Shown piece after piece: positions 53,716 to 62,823 of a stretch of 64,000 bases of DNA. Numbering within the stretch: the stretch's first letter is position 1; every line of letters begins with the position of its first letter. A program made the position numbers and the translations under genes. The stretch lies in NCBI GenBank assembly GCA_018267575.1, contig JAFDYF010000062.1, forward strand, positions 1 to 64,000. Reading direction: 5' to 3'. Origin of the DNA: Bacteroidota bacterium. GTDB taxonomy: Bacteria; Bacteroidota; Bacteroidia; Chitinophagales; Chitinophagaceae. A model generated the notes under the pieces. The model saw only the letters and a list, made by a program, of their open reading frames with translations, ran no database searches and was not told the origin of the DNA.

Positions 53716-55378
53716 AAGAAAGAAATTCTGGAAACGTGTTCTCTATACGATCGCCGCTTTTTTTGCGCTGCTATTGATACTCTTTATCTATCTGGTAATC
53801 GTATCCAAAACAAATCCGCCAAAAGTCGCGGACATGAGCAGCTTGCAATGGCAACGCACAGAACAAAGTCCGGGCTTCTATACACTAAAAAATAGCTGGT
53901 TCAGAAAAAGCAAGAGTGGGCTATATGAATTGTATGTAGAGGGCAAACCGTTTGAGCGTGGGGTCGTGAATGGTAAGCTGACGAAAGAGTTGGTACAGCG
54001 GCAGGAAGACCATTTCAGCGACCAAATCAACAAAATGATCCCTTCGAAATTCTATCTGCATTTTCTAAAATATTTTGTGGGCTGGTTCAATCGAGATCTC
54101 GATAAAAACATCACCGATGAGTACAAAAAGGAAATCTTTGGCATCTCCGAATCCGCATCGGATAAATATGATTATATCGGCACCAATTACCAGCGCATCC
54201 TCAACTACCATGCGGCGCATGATATCGGTCATGCACTGCAAAGCATGGCCTTGGTGGGCTGCACTTCCTTTGGTACCTGGGATGAAAAATCGAAGGATGG
54301 TGAAATGATCATTGGTCGCAATTTCGATTTTTATGTGGGTGACAAATTTGCGGAAGATAAAATTGTGGCCTTCTATAACCCCGCCGATGGATATAAGTTC
54401 ATGTCGGTTACTTGGGGTGGTTTTATCGGGGCTGTTTCTGGCATGAACGAAAAAGGTCTTACAGTGACCATCAACGCGGATAAAACAAAAATCCCTACTG
54501 GCTCTGCCACCCCTGTTTCTTTGGTATCAAGAGAAATCCTACAATATGCACAGAACATTCAGGAAGCCTATGCCATTGCAAAAAAAAGAAAAATGTTTGT
54601 TTCAGAATCTTTTCTGGTCGGCTCTGCGGAAGACAATAAAGCAGTGATCATTGAAAAAACACCCGACACGTTGGACATGTATGACCCAAAAAAGGATTTC
54701 ATTGTTTGCACCAATCATTTTCAAGGTAAGCTACTTGCCCAAACCAAATCAAATAAAGAACAATTAGAAGAAAGTGCCTCCCCTTATCGATATGAGCGGT
54801 TGATGGAACTATTGGATTCAAACGGACAGAACACGGTACAAAAAACGGTGAACATATTAAGAGATCGACGAGGCCTGCACAATGAAAATATTGGCATGGG
54901 AAACGAAAAGGCAATCAACCAATTGATAGCGCACCACTCCATCGTGTTTGAACCTAAAAAAAGATTGGTATGGGTGTCAACAGCACCATGGCAATTGGGC
55001 CAATTTGTGGCTTATGACCTAAATAAGGTTTTTGCACTTAAAGGCATGAAACAAGACCGGGAAATTATAGATTCTAATCTCAGTATTGCAGCCGATAGTT
55101 TTCTCCTCTCCCCAGATTACAAAAAATTTATTGCCTATCGCGAAATGAAACAACGCATGGCAGATGGTCAATCTATCGACCCGGATAGTTTGATTGATGA
55201 CAACCCTGAGTTTTATCATGCTTATGTACTTGCAGGCGATTATGTTTTTAAGAAAAAAGAATTTGCCAAGGCCATCCAATACTATCAGAAAGCATTGACC
55301 AAGGTAATAGCTACAAAAAAAGAAGAAGATTATATTCATAAGCAGATAGGAATCTGTAATAAAAAAATGAAGAACTGA
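53708..55378 (+). CDS. C45 family autoproteolytic acyltransferase/hydrolase with a C-terminal TPR segment
   Basis: 556 residues. A membrane helix (LYTIAAFFALLLILFIYLVIV, about 12-32) anchors an extracytoplasmic domain of the acyl-CoA:6-aminopenicillanate acyltransferase (C45, NTN-hydrolase) family. The nucleophile should be Cys185 in VGCTSFGTW, exposed by self-cleavage, followed by IGRNFDFYVG and ICTNHFQ-like blocks (IVCTNHFQGK). A tetratricopeptide-like tail (AKAIQYYQKALTK) closes the protein. The family hydrolyses or forms amide and ester bonds, so transfer of the polyene acyl group to the dialkylresorcinol outside the cytoplasm is a possible role. It overlaps the upstream gene by 8 bp. Confidence 0.8.
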   Translation: MFRRKKFWKRVLYTIAAFFALLLILFIYLVIVSKTNPPKVADMSSLQWQRTEQSPGFYTLKNSWFRKSKSGLYELYVEGKPFERGVVNGKLTKELVQRQEDHFSDQINKMIPSKFYLHFLKYFVGWFNRDLDKNITDEYKKEIFGISESASDKYDYIGTNYQRILNYHAAHDIGHALQSMALVGCTSFGTWDEKSKDGEMIIGRNFDFYVGDKFAEDKIVAFYNPADGYKFMSVTWGGFIGAVSGMNEKGLTVTINADKTKIPTGSATPVSLVSREILQYAQNIQEAYAIAKKRKMFVSESFLVGSAEDNKAVIIEKTPDTLDMYDPKKDFIVCTNHFQGKLLAQTKSNKEQLEESASPYRYERLMELLDSNGQNTVQKTVNILRDRRGLHNENIGMGNEKAINQLIAHHSIVFEPKKRLVWVSTAPWQLGQFVAYDLNKVFALKGMKQDREIIDSNLSIAADSFLLSPDYKKFIAYREMKQRMADGQSIDPDSLIDDNPEFYHAYVLAGDYVFKKKEFAKAIQYYQKALTKVIATKKEEDYIHKQIGICNKKMKN

Positions 55379-55395
55379 CTATTGAAAAGACTATT

Positions 55396-55770
55396 ATGGT
55401 GATAGGCTTAGGCATTGATATGATAGAGGTGGATCGGATAGCATCCAAAATCAGCAAGGAACAGGGCTTCAGGGAAGCCGTGTTCACCAAAAATGAAATT
55501 GAATATTGCGAACCCAAGCCCAATCGGTTTGAGCATTATGCAGCCCGCTTTGCCGCAAAAGAGGCTTTCTTAAAAGCAGTGGGAACAGGTTGGGTAAAGG
55601 GAATTGCATTCAATGAAATCGAAATCATCAACGACCTAAAAGGCAAGCCTTCCTTGCATTTGCTGGGGGAAACAAAAAAAACATTTGAGGGTTCTGCGTC
55701 CAAAACCATTTCTGTTTCTCTCACCCATCTCAAAACAATCGCCTCGGCTGTGGTCGTTATTGAAAACTAA
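55396..55770 (+). CDS. acpS: holo-[acyl-carrier-protein] synthase (4'-phosphopantetheinyl transferase)
   Basis: A 124-residue AcpS-type enzyme that moves the phosphopantetheine arm of CoA to the serine of an ACP. The magnesium-binding Asp8 (GIDMIEVDRI) and Glu56 (RFAAKEAFLKA) are in place, as is the C-terminal ISVSLTHLKTIASA strand. It is 17 bp from the C45 gene. Placement among pigment genes suggests it serves the two cluster ACPs; whether it is also the only AcpS of the genome cannot be told. Confidence 0.92.
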   Translation: MVIGLGIDMIEVDRIASKISKEQGFREAVFTKNEIEYCEPKPNRFEHYAARFAAKEAFLKAVGTGWVKGIAFNEIEIINDLKGKPSLHLLGETKKTFEGSASKTISVSLTHLKTIASAVVVIEN

Positions 55771-55968
55771 CTTTTATATTTGACTTGACGATACTCGTTT
55801 CCATTGGTGAATCCTGAAAATGGTAAAATGAACCGGAAACGAAATAACTAATTGATCGATTCTGAAAATGTCCAATAGATTTCCAATGATTGCAGAACTT
55901 ATTTGATCGACAATCAAAGGAATATAAAGTGAAGAAATGGAATGGATCGGTTTCAAAAATAATCAGGA

Positions 55969-57264
55969 ATGGAATATCAAAAAGCCTCCTCTTTTTATAC
56001 GGCTGTTGAAATAAAAAAACTTCAGGAAAAAAAGCTGAAGGATTTACTTTACTATTTAGCTCAACACTCCCCTTTCTATAAAGAACTTTTTTCAGCCCAT
56101 TCCATTGATATTTCTAATATTAATTCGCTGGAAGATTTGCGCCGCATCCCAACCACGAATAAAGAAAGTCTGCAAATCCGAAACAACGATTTTTTATGTG
56201 TGGACAAAGTTAACATCATTGAGTACACCTCCACTTCCGGTACATTGGGTAGCCCGGTTACCATTGCCCTTACCGAAAACGACTTGAATCGTCTTGCTGA
56301 GAACGAATACAGTTCATTCGTTTGTGCCGATGGCCGACCTACGGATATTTATCAATTGATGCTGACACTTGACAGGCAGTTTATGGCTGGGATGGCCTAT
56401 TATTCAGGCATCAGAAAATTAGGGGCGGGCATTATCCGATTGGGACCCGGTGTCCCTTCACTCCAATGGGAAACCATCCAACGCATAAAGCCAACAGCTA
56501 TTGTAGCTGTACCTTCCTTTATCCTCAAACTCATTCAATATGCCAAAGAACATGCGATTGATATCAATGCTACCTCTGTTAAAAAGGCCATTTGCATTGG
56601 CGAAAACATTCGGAATACCGATTTTTCATTAAATATTTTAGGTAAGAAAATTACGGAAGCCTGGAACATCCAACTCTTTTCAACCTACGCTTCAACTGAA
56701 ATGCAAACAGCGTTTACTGAATGCCGTGAAGGCAAAGGCGGCCACTTGAACCCTGATTTATTAATATTGGAATTATTAGGCGAAGATGACCAACCAGTAA
56801 AACCCGGCGAGCCGGGAGAAGTCACCATCAGCACATTGGGGGTTGAGGGCATGCCCCTGCTCCGATACCGTACTGGCGATATCTGTATATATAATGATAG
56901 TCCCTGCGCCTGTGGCAGGCATAGCTTGAGGTTATCGCCCGTGGTGGGCAGAAAAAAACAAATGATCAAGTTCAAAGGCACGACTTTATATCCCCCCGCT
57001 TTGTTCGACCTGCTGAACGAGATGGAAGAGGTAAAGGATTTTGTGGCCGAAGTATATTCCAACGAGATAGGCATGGATGAAGTATTGTTATATTTACTCC
57101 CCGCCAACAGTTCGGAAGAATGTGACCATAAAATTCGGGCCTATCTACAAGCCAGATTGAGGGTAAGCCCATCTATCAAATATGTTACCCCAGAAGAAAT
57201 CCTAAAAATGCAGTTCCCCGAATCTGGCAGGAAAGCAGTCCGTTTTATCGACAAAAGATCCTAG
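55969..57264 (+). CDS. AMP-forming acyl ligase (PaaK-like), probable 4-hydroxycinnamate-activating enzyme
   Basis: A 431-residue adenylate-forming enzyme of the phenylacetate-CoA ligase type. The phosphate-binding loop is YTSTSGTLGSP (86-96), followed by STYASTEMQTAF, LLRYRTGDICIY and a GRKKQMIKFKG C-terminal hinge. A CACGRH pair of cysteines is typical of PaaK relatives. With tyrosine ammonia-lyase 84 bp downstream, the natural reading is activation of 4-hydroxycinnamate onto ACP or CoA to start the aryl polyene. The 198-bp gap upstream (55771-55968) contains no clear signal. Confidence 0.85.
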   Translation: MEYQKASSFYTAVEIKKLQEKKLKDLLYYLAQHSPFYKELFSAHSIDISNINSLEDLRRIPTTNKESLQIRNNDFLCVDKVNIIEYTSTSGTLGSPVTIALTENDLNRLAENEYSSFVCADGRPTDIYQLMLTLDRQFMAGMAYYSGIRKLGAGIIRLGPGVPSLQWETIQRIKPTAIVAVPSFILKLIQYAKEHAIDINATSVKKAICIGENIRNTDFSLNILGKKITEAWNIQLFSTYASTEMQTAFTECREGKGGHLNPDLLILELLGEDDQPVKPGEPGEVTISTLGVEGMPLLRYRTGDICIYNDSPCACGRHSLRLSPVVGRKKQMIKFKGTTLYPPALFDLLNEMEEVKDFVAEVYSNEIGMDEVLLYLLPANSSEECDHKIRAYLQARLRVSPSIKYVTPEEILKMQFPESGRKAVRFIDKRS

Positions 57265-57348
57265 TCCTCTGTTTTAAAAAATCTTCGGCAATCGTAATCT
57301 GCCATCTTTGCTATATTTTTGGGGCGTATTGAAAATTACAATGTATAC

Positions 57349-58926
57349 ATGATATCAATTAGTGAACAGCCTTTTACACTGAACGATTTTAACGAGGTAG
57401 TATTTAAGGGAAAGGAGCTTTCGCTCGATGCCGATGCCATTAAAAAAGTGGAGAAGAACCATCTTTTTCTACAGGATTTTTCACAGAACAAACTGATATA
57501 TGGCATCAATACGGGTTTTGGCCCCATGGCCCAATATAAAATCAGTGAGGAAAATCTCCTCCAACTCCAATATAATTTAATCCGTTCCCATTGTTCGGGA
57601 AGTGGCAACCTACTCCCGGCCCCATTGATCAAAGCGGTGATGGTAGCCCGGCTAAATAGCCTGATGCGTGCCTATTCAGGCGTGCACACCGAAGCCGTGG
57701 AATTATTGAAGGAACTCATCAATAAAAATATTAATCCCTGCATCTTCGAACATGGCGGTGTTGGTGCCAGTGGCGATCTGGTTCAATTGGCGCACCTAGG
57801 GCTGGGCCTGATTGGCGAGGGGGAAGTGATATTCGAAGGAGAGGTGCAACCCACAAAAAAAGTATTCGAAAAACTTGGTATCAAGCCACTGGAAATTCAT
57901 ATCCGCGAAGGGCTTGCGATCCTGAACGGTACCTCCGCCATGACCGGCATTGGCCTCATGAATATCATCCGTGCCAGAAAATTATTGGAATGGTCGGTTA
58001 TGCTCTCGGCCATGACAAACGAAGTGGTCGAAGCTTTTGACGACCACTATTCCTATGGTCTTAATATTGTAAAACACCATAAAGGCCAGAACAAAATTGC
58101 TGCGATGCTACGCGATATCCTGCATGATAGCAGGATGATCCGCAGCCGTTCAGAACATTTGTACAACCCCGACAAACTAGATCAGGAAGTGTTTCAGGAC
58201 AAGGTTCAGGAATACTATTCCCTTCGCTGCGTGACCCAAGTGTTGGGGCCGATATACGATACCATTGCCTATTCGGAAAAAGTGTTGGTTGATGAAATCA
58301 ATTCAGTCAATGACAACCCTGTGATCGATCATGAGAACCATAATATTTTTCATGGTGGTAATTTTCATGGTGATTATGTTTCCTTGGAAATGGACAAATT
58401 AAAAATAGCCATTACCAAATTGTCGATGCTTTCCGAAAGGCAATTGAACTATCTCTTAAATGAAAAGCTGAACCAGAAGTTCCCACCCTTTGTGAATCTG
58501 GGGGTGTTGGGCTTCAATTTTGGGATGCAGGGTGTTCAGTTCACCGCCACCTCCACCGTGGCAGAGAACCAAACCCTTTCCTTCCCGATGTATGTGCATA
58601 GCATTCCCAACAATAACGACAACCAGGATATTGTGAGCATGGGTTGCAACGCCGCCCTAATGTGCAAAAAAGTGATTGATAACTCATTTCAAGTGCTGGC
58701 CATACAGACGATGACCGTTTTACAGGCCATCGATTATTTGGTATGTGCCGATAGATTATCACCGAAAACACAAGCCCTCTATACCGAGCTTAGAAAAATA
58801 TTTCCAAAATTTGTAGAAGACAGCACAAAGTATAAGGATATAGAGAGAATAAAAGATTTTTTCGAAAACGCTATACTGATGGGCGCGACCAAGGCGGATA
58901 AGTCTGCCTCTGTCAATCATTCCTAA
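57349..58926 (+). CDS. tyrosine ammonia-lyase (MIO-dependent aromatic amino acid lyase)
   Basis: 525 residues. The MIO cofactor forms from Ala140-Ser141-Gly142 (GGVGASGDLVQ); the catalytic Tyr51 lies in YGINTGFGPMAQY, and NGTSAMTGIG, NDNPVID, GGNFHGDY and SIPNNNDNQDIVSMG are further active-site blocks. The sequence strongly resembles, from memory, the tyrosine-specific lyase of Flavobacterium johnsoniae, including the RSHCSGSG selectivity region (His81). It should deaminate tyrosine to 4-hydroxycinnamate, the starter of flexirubin. The ATG at 57349 is preferred over a TTG 30 nt upstream. Confidence 0.93.
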   Translation: MISISEQPFTLNDFNEVVFKGKELSLDADAIKKVEKNHLFLQDFSQNKLIYGINTGFGPMAQYKISEENLLQLQYNLIRSHCSGSGNLLPAPLIKAVMVARLNSLMRAYSGVHTEAVELLKELINKNINPCIFEHGGVGASGDLVQLAHLGLGLIGEGEVIFEGEVQPTKKVFEKLGIKPLEIHIREGLAILNGTSAMTGIGLMNIIRARKLLEWSVMLSAMTNEVVEAFDDHYSYGLNIVKHHKGQNKIAAMLRDILHDSRMIRSRSEHLYNPDKLDQEVFQDKVQEYYSLRCVTQVLGPIYDTIAYSEKVLVDEINSVNDNPVIDHENHNIFHGGNFHGDYVSLEMDKLKIAITKLSMLSERQLNYLLNEKLNQKFPPFVNLGVLGFNFGMQGVQFTATSTVAENQTLSFPMYVHSIPNNNDNQDIVSMGCNAALMCKKVIDNSFQVLAIQTMTVLQAIDYLVCADRLSPKTQALYTELRKIFPKFVEDSTKYKDIERIKDFFENAILMGATKADKSASVNHS

Positions 58927-59046
58927 ATAAATATATAGAAGCAAGCTAATAGCTTGTGGAAGGAAGGGTGTTGCATGATAATAGTTAAAATGGACTATTG
59001 TTAAAGAAAATAATTTTATGCATTTTACCACCAAAATAATCAAAGA

Positions 59047-59775
59047 ATGAAATGTGCATTGGTAACAGGAGGTTCAAGAGGTATCGGAAAATCCATTTGT
59101 ATAAAAATGGCCGCAATGGGTTATTATGTGCTTGTGAATTATAAGGGCAATGAGGAAGCGGCAAAACAAACCCTTGCGCAGATAAAAGAAAAGGGTGGCA
59201 ATGGGGAGTTGATGAGGTTCGATGTATCAGATAGGGAAGAAATAAAAAAAGTGCTGGGTGTTTGGATAGAAAACAATTCAGATAATGCTATTGAAGTGTT
59301 GGTGAATAATGCTGGCATCAAAGATGATGGACTGATGATTTTCATGAAGGATGAGCAGTGGGACTCGGTGCTAAAAACAAATCTGGATGGTTTTTTTCAG
59401 GTTACCCGTTTGGTTCTGCACGGCATGCTCACGAAAAAATATGGAAGGATCGTGAATGTGGTATCACTTTCTGGTCTTAAGGGTTTGCCCGGTCAAACCA
59501 ATTACTCGGCCGCAAAAGCGGGTATCATTGGCGCTACCAAAGCACTTGCCCAAGAAGTGGCAAGAAAAGGCATTACCGTGAACGCTGTGGCACCCGGTTT
59601 TATTAAAACAGACATGACAGAAGGGCTGAATGAAAAGGAATTGCAAATGCTAATCCCTGCAAAACGGTTCGGCACTGCCGATGAAGTGGCGCATGCCGTT
59701 GCCTTTTTGGCCTCCCCAGAGTCGGGCTATATCACCGCACATGTATTATCAATCAACGGAGGCCTATATTCTTAA
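59047..59775 (+). CDS. fabG: 3-oxoacyl-ACP reductase (FabG-like SDR)
   Basis: A 242-residue short-chain dehydrogenase. The NADPH site is TGGSRGIG (residues 7-14), NNAG is at 87-90, and the catalytic Ser140, Tyr153 and Lys157 lie in the VVSLSG and YSAAKAG blocks. It reduces the 3-oxo group after each condensation of the polyene chain. Location between tyrosine ammonia-lyase and a KAS II gene marks it as the pathway-specific enzyme rather than the primary-metabolism FabG. Confidence 0.92.
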   Translation: MKCALVTGGSRGIGKSICIKMAAMGYYVLVNYKGNEEAAKQTLAQIKEKGGNGELMRFDVSDREEIKKVLGVWIENNSDNAIEVLVNNAGIKDDGLMIFMKDEQWDSVLKTNLDGFFQVTRLVLHGMLTKKYGRIVNVVSLSGLKGLPGQTNYSAAKAGIIGATKALAQEVARKGITVNAVAPGFIKTDMTEGLNEKELQMLIPAKRFGTADEVAHAVAFLASPESGYITAHVLSINGGLYS

Positions 59776-59862
59776 GAATAATCCTTAAAAATCAAACAAA
59801 TGGCTTCAGCTTGAACAATCAAGTAAAACAATCCAGTTTTTTCTTATTTTAGCCAGATTACT

Positions 59863-61089
59863 ATGAACAGAGTTGTAATAACAGGCATGGGCATTTATTC
59901 CTGCATTGGCAAAAACCTGGAAGAGGTGATTGACTCATTATGGAAGGGCCGGTCGGGGATCATGCTGGACCCGGTAAGAAAAGAATTTGGCTACCGTTCA
60001 GGCTTGGTGGGCTTTGTTGAACGCCCCAACCTAAAAGGCATTTTGGACAGAAGGGCTCGCATCACACTCCCCGAACAGGGAGAGTATGCATATATAGCTA
60101 CCGTTGAAGCTTTAAAAAATGCAGGTATTGACCAAGAACTGCTGGATCGCAAGGAAGTAGGCGTTCTGTATGGCAACGATTCCACTGCAAAACCGGTTAT
60201 CGAGGCCATTGATATCATCCGGGAAAAAAAGGATACTATGCTGGTAGGTTCTGGTGCCGTTTTCCAGACCATGAATTCGACCGTAACCATGAACCTGGCC
60301 ACCATCTTCAAGCTGCGTGGGGTCAATTTTACCATTAGTGCGGCCTGTGCCAGTGGCTCGCATGCCATCGGGCTAGGTTATCACTTCATCAAATCTGGTC
60401 TTCAGGATATGATCATTTGTGGTGGTGCCCAGGAAATCAACCATTATTCCATGGGCACTTTCGATGCCCTTTCGGCTTTTTCGGTAAAGGAATCTGAACC
60501 AACCAAGGCCTCCCGCCCATTCGACCGCGACCGGGATGGGCTCATCCCAAGTGGCGGTGCTGCTACCGTTATTTTGGAAAGTTTGGAATCGGCCATTCAA
60601 AGAGGTGCACCCATTTTAGGCGAGGTAATTGGATATGGCTTTTCATCGAACGGGGGGCATATTTCAAACCCAACGGTGGATGGGCCAGCCAGATCCCTGC
60701 GCATGGCCCTAAAAGATGCTGGATTGGAAGCAAAAGAGATTGACTATATCAATGCTCACGCCACTTCCACCCCTGCTGGTGATGCCAATGAGGCAAAAGC
60801 GATACATGAGGTTTTTGGTACGGTAAACCCATTGGTAAGTTCTACCAAATCAATGACTGGGCATGAATGTTGGATGGCGGGGGCAAGTGAGATTGTTTAT
60901 TCCACGCTGATGATGCAAAACAGCTTTATTGCCCCCAATATCAATTTCGAAAACCCGGACGAAGATTCTGCCAAATTGAATATCGTAAAAACTTCATTGG
61001 AAAAAGATATAAATGTATTTTTGTCAAACTCTTTTGGCTTTGGAGGCACCAACTCCTCGCTTATTGTGAGAAAATTTAATAAGATGTAA
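59863..61089 (+). CDS. beta-ketoacyl-ACP synthase (KAS II type)
   Basis: A 408-residue condensing enzyme with Cys162 (SAACASGSHAIG), His299 (INAHATSTPAGD) and His334 (MTGHECWMAGASE) in place. It is more canonical FabF-like than the ketosynthase at 44008, which has a chain-length-factor-like partner. With the ACP 34 bp downstream it may start or extend the aryl polyene. Confidence 0.92.
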   Translation: MNRVVITGMGIYSCIGKNLEEVIDSLWKGRSGIMLDPVRKEFGYRSGLVGFVERPNLKGILDRRARITLPEQGEYAYIATVEALKNAGIDQELLDRKEVGVLYGNDSTAKPVIEAIDIIREKKDTMLVGSGAVFQTMNSTVTMNLATIFKLRGVNFTISAACASGSHAIGLGYHFIKSGLQDMIICGGAQEINHYSMGTFDALSAFSVKESEPTKASRPFDRDRDGLIPSGGAATVILESLESAIQRGAPILGEVIGYGFSSNGGHISNPTVDGPARSLRMALKDAGLEAKEIDYINAHATSTPAGDANEAKAIHEVFGTVNPLVSSTKSMTGHECWMAGASEIVYSTLMMQNSFIAPNINFENPDEDSAKLNIVKTSLEKDINVFLSNSFGFGGTNSSLIVRKFNKM

Positions 61090-61123
61090 ACCGACAACCT
61101 TTAAAATACTATCGTAAAACACT

Positions 61124-61372
61124 ATGGAAATTGTAGACAAAATAAATCATTTTTTGGTCGAAGAATTCGAAGCAGACCCTTCCCTAATCAAACCGGAAGC
61201 TAACTTGAAGGAAACATTGGATCTGGATAGCTTGGACTATATTGATATGGTGGTGGTGATCGAAAGCAATTTGGGCATTAAAGTGGATCCAGATGATTTC
61301 GTGGACATGGTTACCTTCCAGGACTTTTATGATTATGTGGCAAAACGTTTACATTCTAAAGAACCAGCATAA
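61124..61372 (+). CDS. acyl carrier protein
   Basis: An 82-residue ACP with the phosphopantetheine serine at Ser36 (LDLDSLDYIDMVV). It is the second ACP of the cluster; the serine motif DSLD differs from DSID in the first, which could separate polyene from resorcinol or starter chemistry. Its stop codon overlaps the start of the LpxL-like acyltransferase by one base (TAATG). Confidence 0.92.
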   Translation: MEIVDKINHFLVEEFEADPSLIKPEANLKETLDLDSLDYIDMVVVIESNLGIKVDPDDFVDMVTFQDFYDYVAKRLHSKEPA

Positions 61373-62253
61373 TGCCTTTATGGCAAGGCAAATCGAAGGC
61401 CAGCCCCTTGGGCTATCGTATTTTTGTTTATATCCTTAAAAAATTTGGAGTACAGCCCGCTTATGTGCTGCTACGTTTCGTGGCTTTTTATTATCTCCTT
61501 TTTTCATTCAAATCATCAAAAGCTGCCTTCTCCTTTTTTCGCGAAAGAATGGGGTTTGGTCGATTTAAATCGATCCGAAAAATTTTTCGTAACTATTATC
61601 TGTTTGGTCAATCCTTGATTGATCGGGTGGTGGTGATGGCCGAGATCCCCAACCGTTTCAGTTTCGACTTTGATGGGGAGGAAAACCTTCGCCAAATGGT
61701 CAAGAATCAAAAAGGCGGGCTTTTATTGAGCGCCCATATCGGCAACTGGGAAATTGCAGGTCATCTGCTCAAAAGGCTCAATACCAAAATCAATATTGTG
61801 ATGTTCGATAGGGAGCATGAAAAAATAAAACAGTATCTGGATTCGGTGAGCGGAGAAAAAACGGTGAATGTAATCGTAGTGGGCAATGGGCTTTCGCATA
61901 TTTATGAGATCAGCGATGCGTTCAAAAACAACGAACTGGTTTGTATGCATGCCGATCGTTTTTTAGATGGAAATAAAACACTCAAACAAATTTTTTTAGG
62001 TGCTGATGCACGTTTTCCCCTTGGCCCCTTTTTGCTGGCAGCCCAATTCAAAGTACCCGTATCCTTTACTTTTGCTATGAAAGAAACGAATACGCATTAT
62101 CATTTTTCAGCCACCCAACCACTCGAATATGATTATTCATCAAAGGAAAAACTGATTGATGAGATGTTTCAGGCCTTTGTACAGGAAATGACCGAAAAAG
62201 TGAAGAAATACCCTGAACAGTGGTATAATTATTACAATTTTTGGCAGCAATAA
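61372..62253 (+). CDS. LpxL/HtrB-like acyltransferase
   Basis: 293 residues. An N-terminal hydrophobic region (VLLRFVAFYYLLFSF) is followed by the acyltransferase motif HIGNWE (His122, Glu127) and the MHADRFLDGN and FPLGPFLLAAQFKVPV blocks of the lipid A late acyltransferase family. Aryl-polyene and flexirubin clusters commonly contain such an enzyme; it may acylate the final lipid or move the polyene from ACP to its acceptor. It is translationally coupled to the ACP (1-bp overlap), which supports direct use of that carrier. Confidence 0.87.
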   Translation: MPLWQGKSKASPLGYRIFVYILKKFGVQPAYVLLRFVAFYYLLFSFKSSKAAFSFFRERMGFGRFKSIRKIFRNYYLFGQSLIDRVVVMAEIPNRFSFDFDGEENLRQMVKNQKGGLLLSAHIGNWEIAGHLLKRLNTKINIVMFDREHEKIKQYLDSVSGEKTVNVIVVGNGLSHIYEISDAFKNNELVCMHADRFLDGNKTLKQIFLGADARFPLGPFLLAAQFKVPVSFTFAMKETNTHYHFSATQPLEYDYSSKEKLIDEMFQAFVQEMTEKVKKYPEQWYNYYNFWQQ

Positions 62254-62376
62254 TATAAATTGCGCATGAATTGAATTGCTTTTACCGTACCATCATCTGA
62301 CTCTGTTTTTCTCTTATATCTGCTTGTGTTCATAACCATTTCTAGCGCTTATTTCTCAATCACATAACCATTTTCT

Positions 62377-62805
62377 ATGATGCCATTTTCTGAAATTGAC
62401 ATATTAAGCATCATCCCTCAAAGGGCACCTTTTGTAATGGTGGACCAGTTAACTGCCTGCGACGAGATGGGTGCCAAATCCGTTTTTTTGGTAAGAAAAG
62501 AAAATATTTTGGTAAGGGAGGGCAAGTTATCAGAAGCCGGTCTGGTAGAAAATATTGCACAAACCGCCGCCGCCCACTCCGGATGGCTTGGTGGCACTGG
62601 AGAGAAAAAAACACAGATCGGTTATATTGGCGACGTAAAAAATCTTGAAATTTACGATCTTCCCAAAACCAATTCTATATTGGAAACCCAGGTGAAAGTC
62701 AAAAACCAGATTTTTGATATCACAGTGATCGAGGGGAAAGTAACATGCGAAGGAAAGCTCATTGCTGAATGCGAAATGAAAATTTTTATTTCAAATAAAC
62801 CTTAA
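62377..62805 (+). CDS. 3-hydroxyacyl-ACP dehydratase-like hotdog protein
   Basis: A 142-residue single hotdog domain. The first block reads IIPQRAPFVMVDQL, where FabZ has PHR, so the usual catalytic His is Gln15; the acidic residue of the second block (GLVENIAQTAAA, Glu58) is kept. I recall the PQR form in other Bacteroidota homologues, so it may be a real variant of a polyene-pathway dehydratase. It should remove water from the 3-hydroxyacyl intermediate. A lower-activity or non-catalytic role cannot be excluded. Confidence 0.75.
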   Translation: MMPFSEIDILSIIPQRAPFVMVDQLTACDEMGAKSVFLVRKENILVREGKLSEAGLVENIAQTAAAHSGWLGGTGEKKTQIGYIGDVKNLEIYDLPKTNSILETQVKVKNQIFDITVIEGKVTCEGKLIAECEMKIFISNKP

Positions 62806-62823
62806 AACACCAAAACAATTGTT

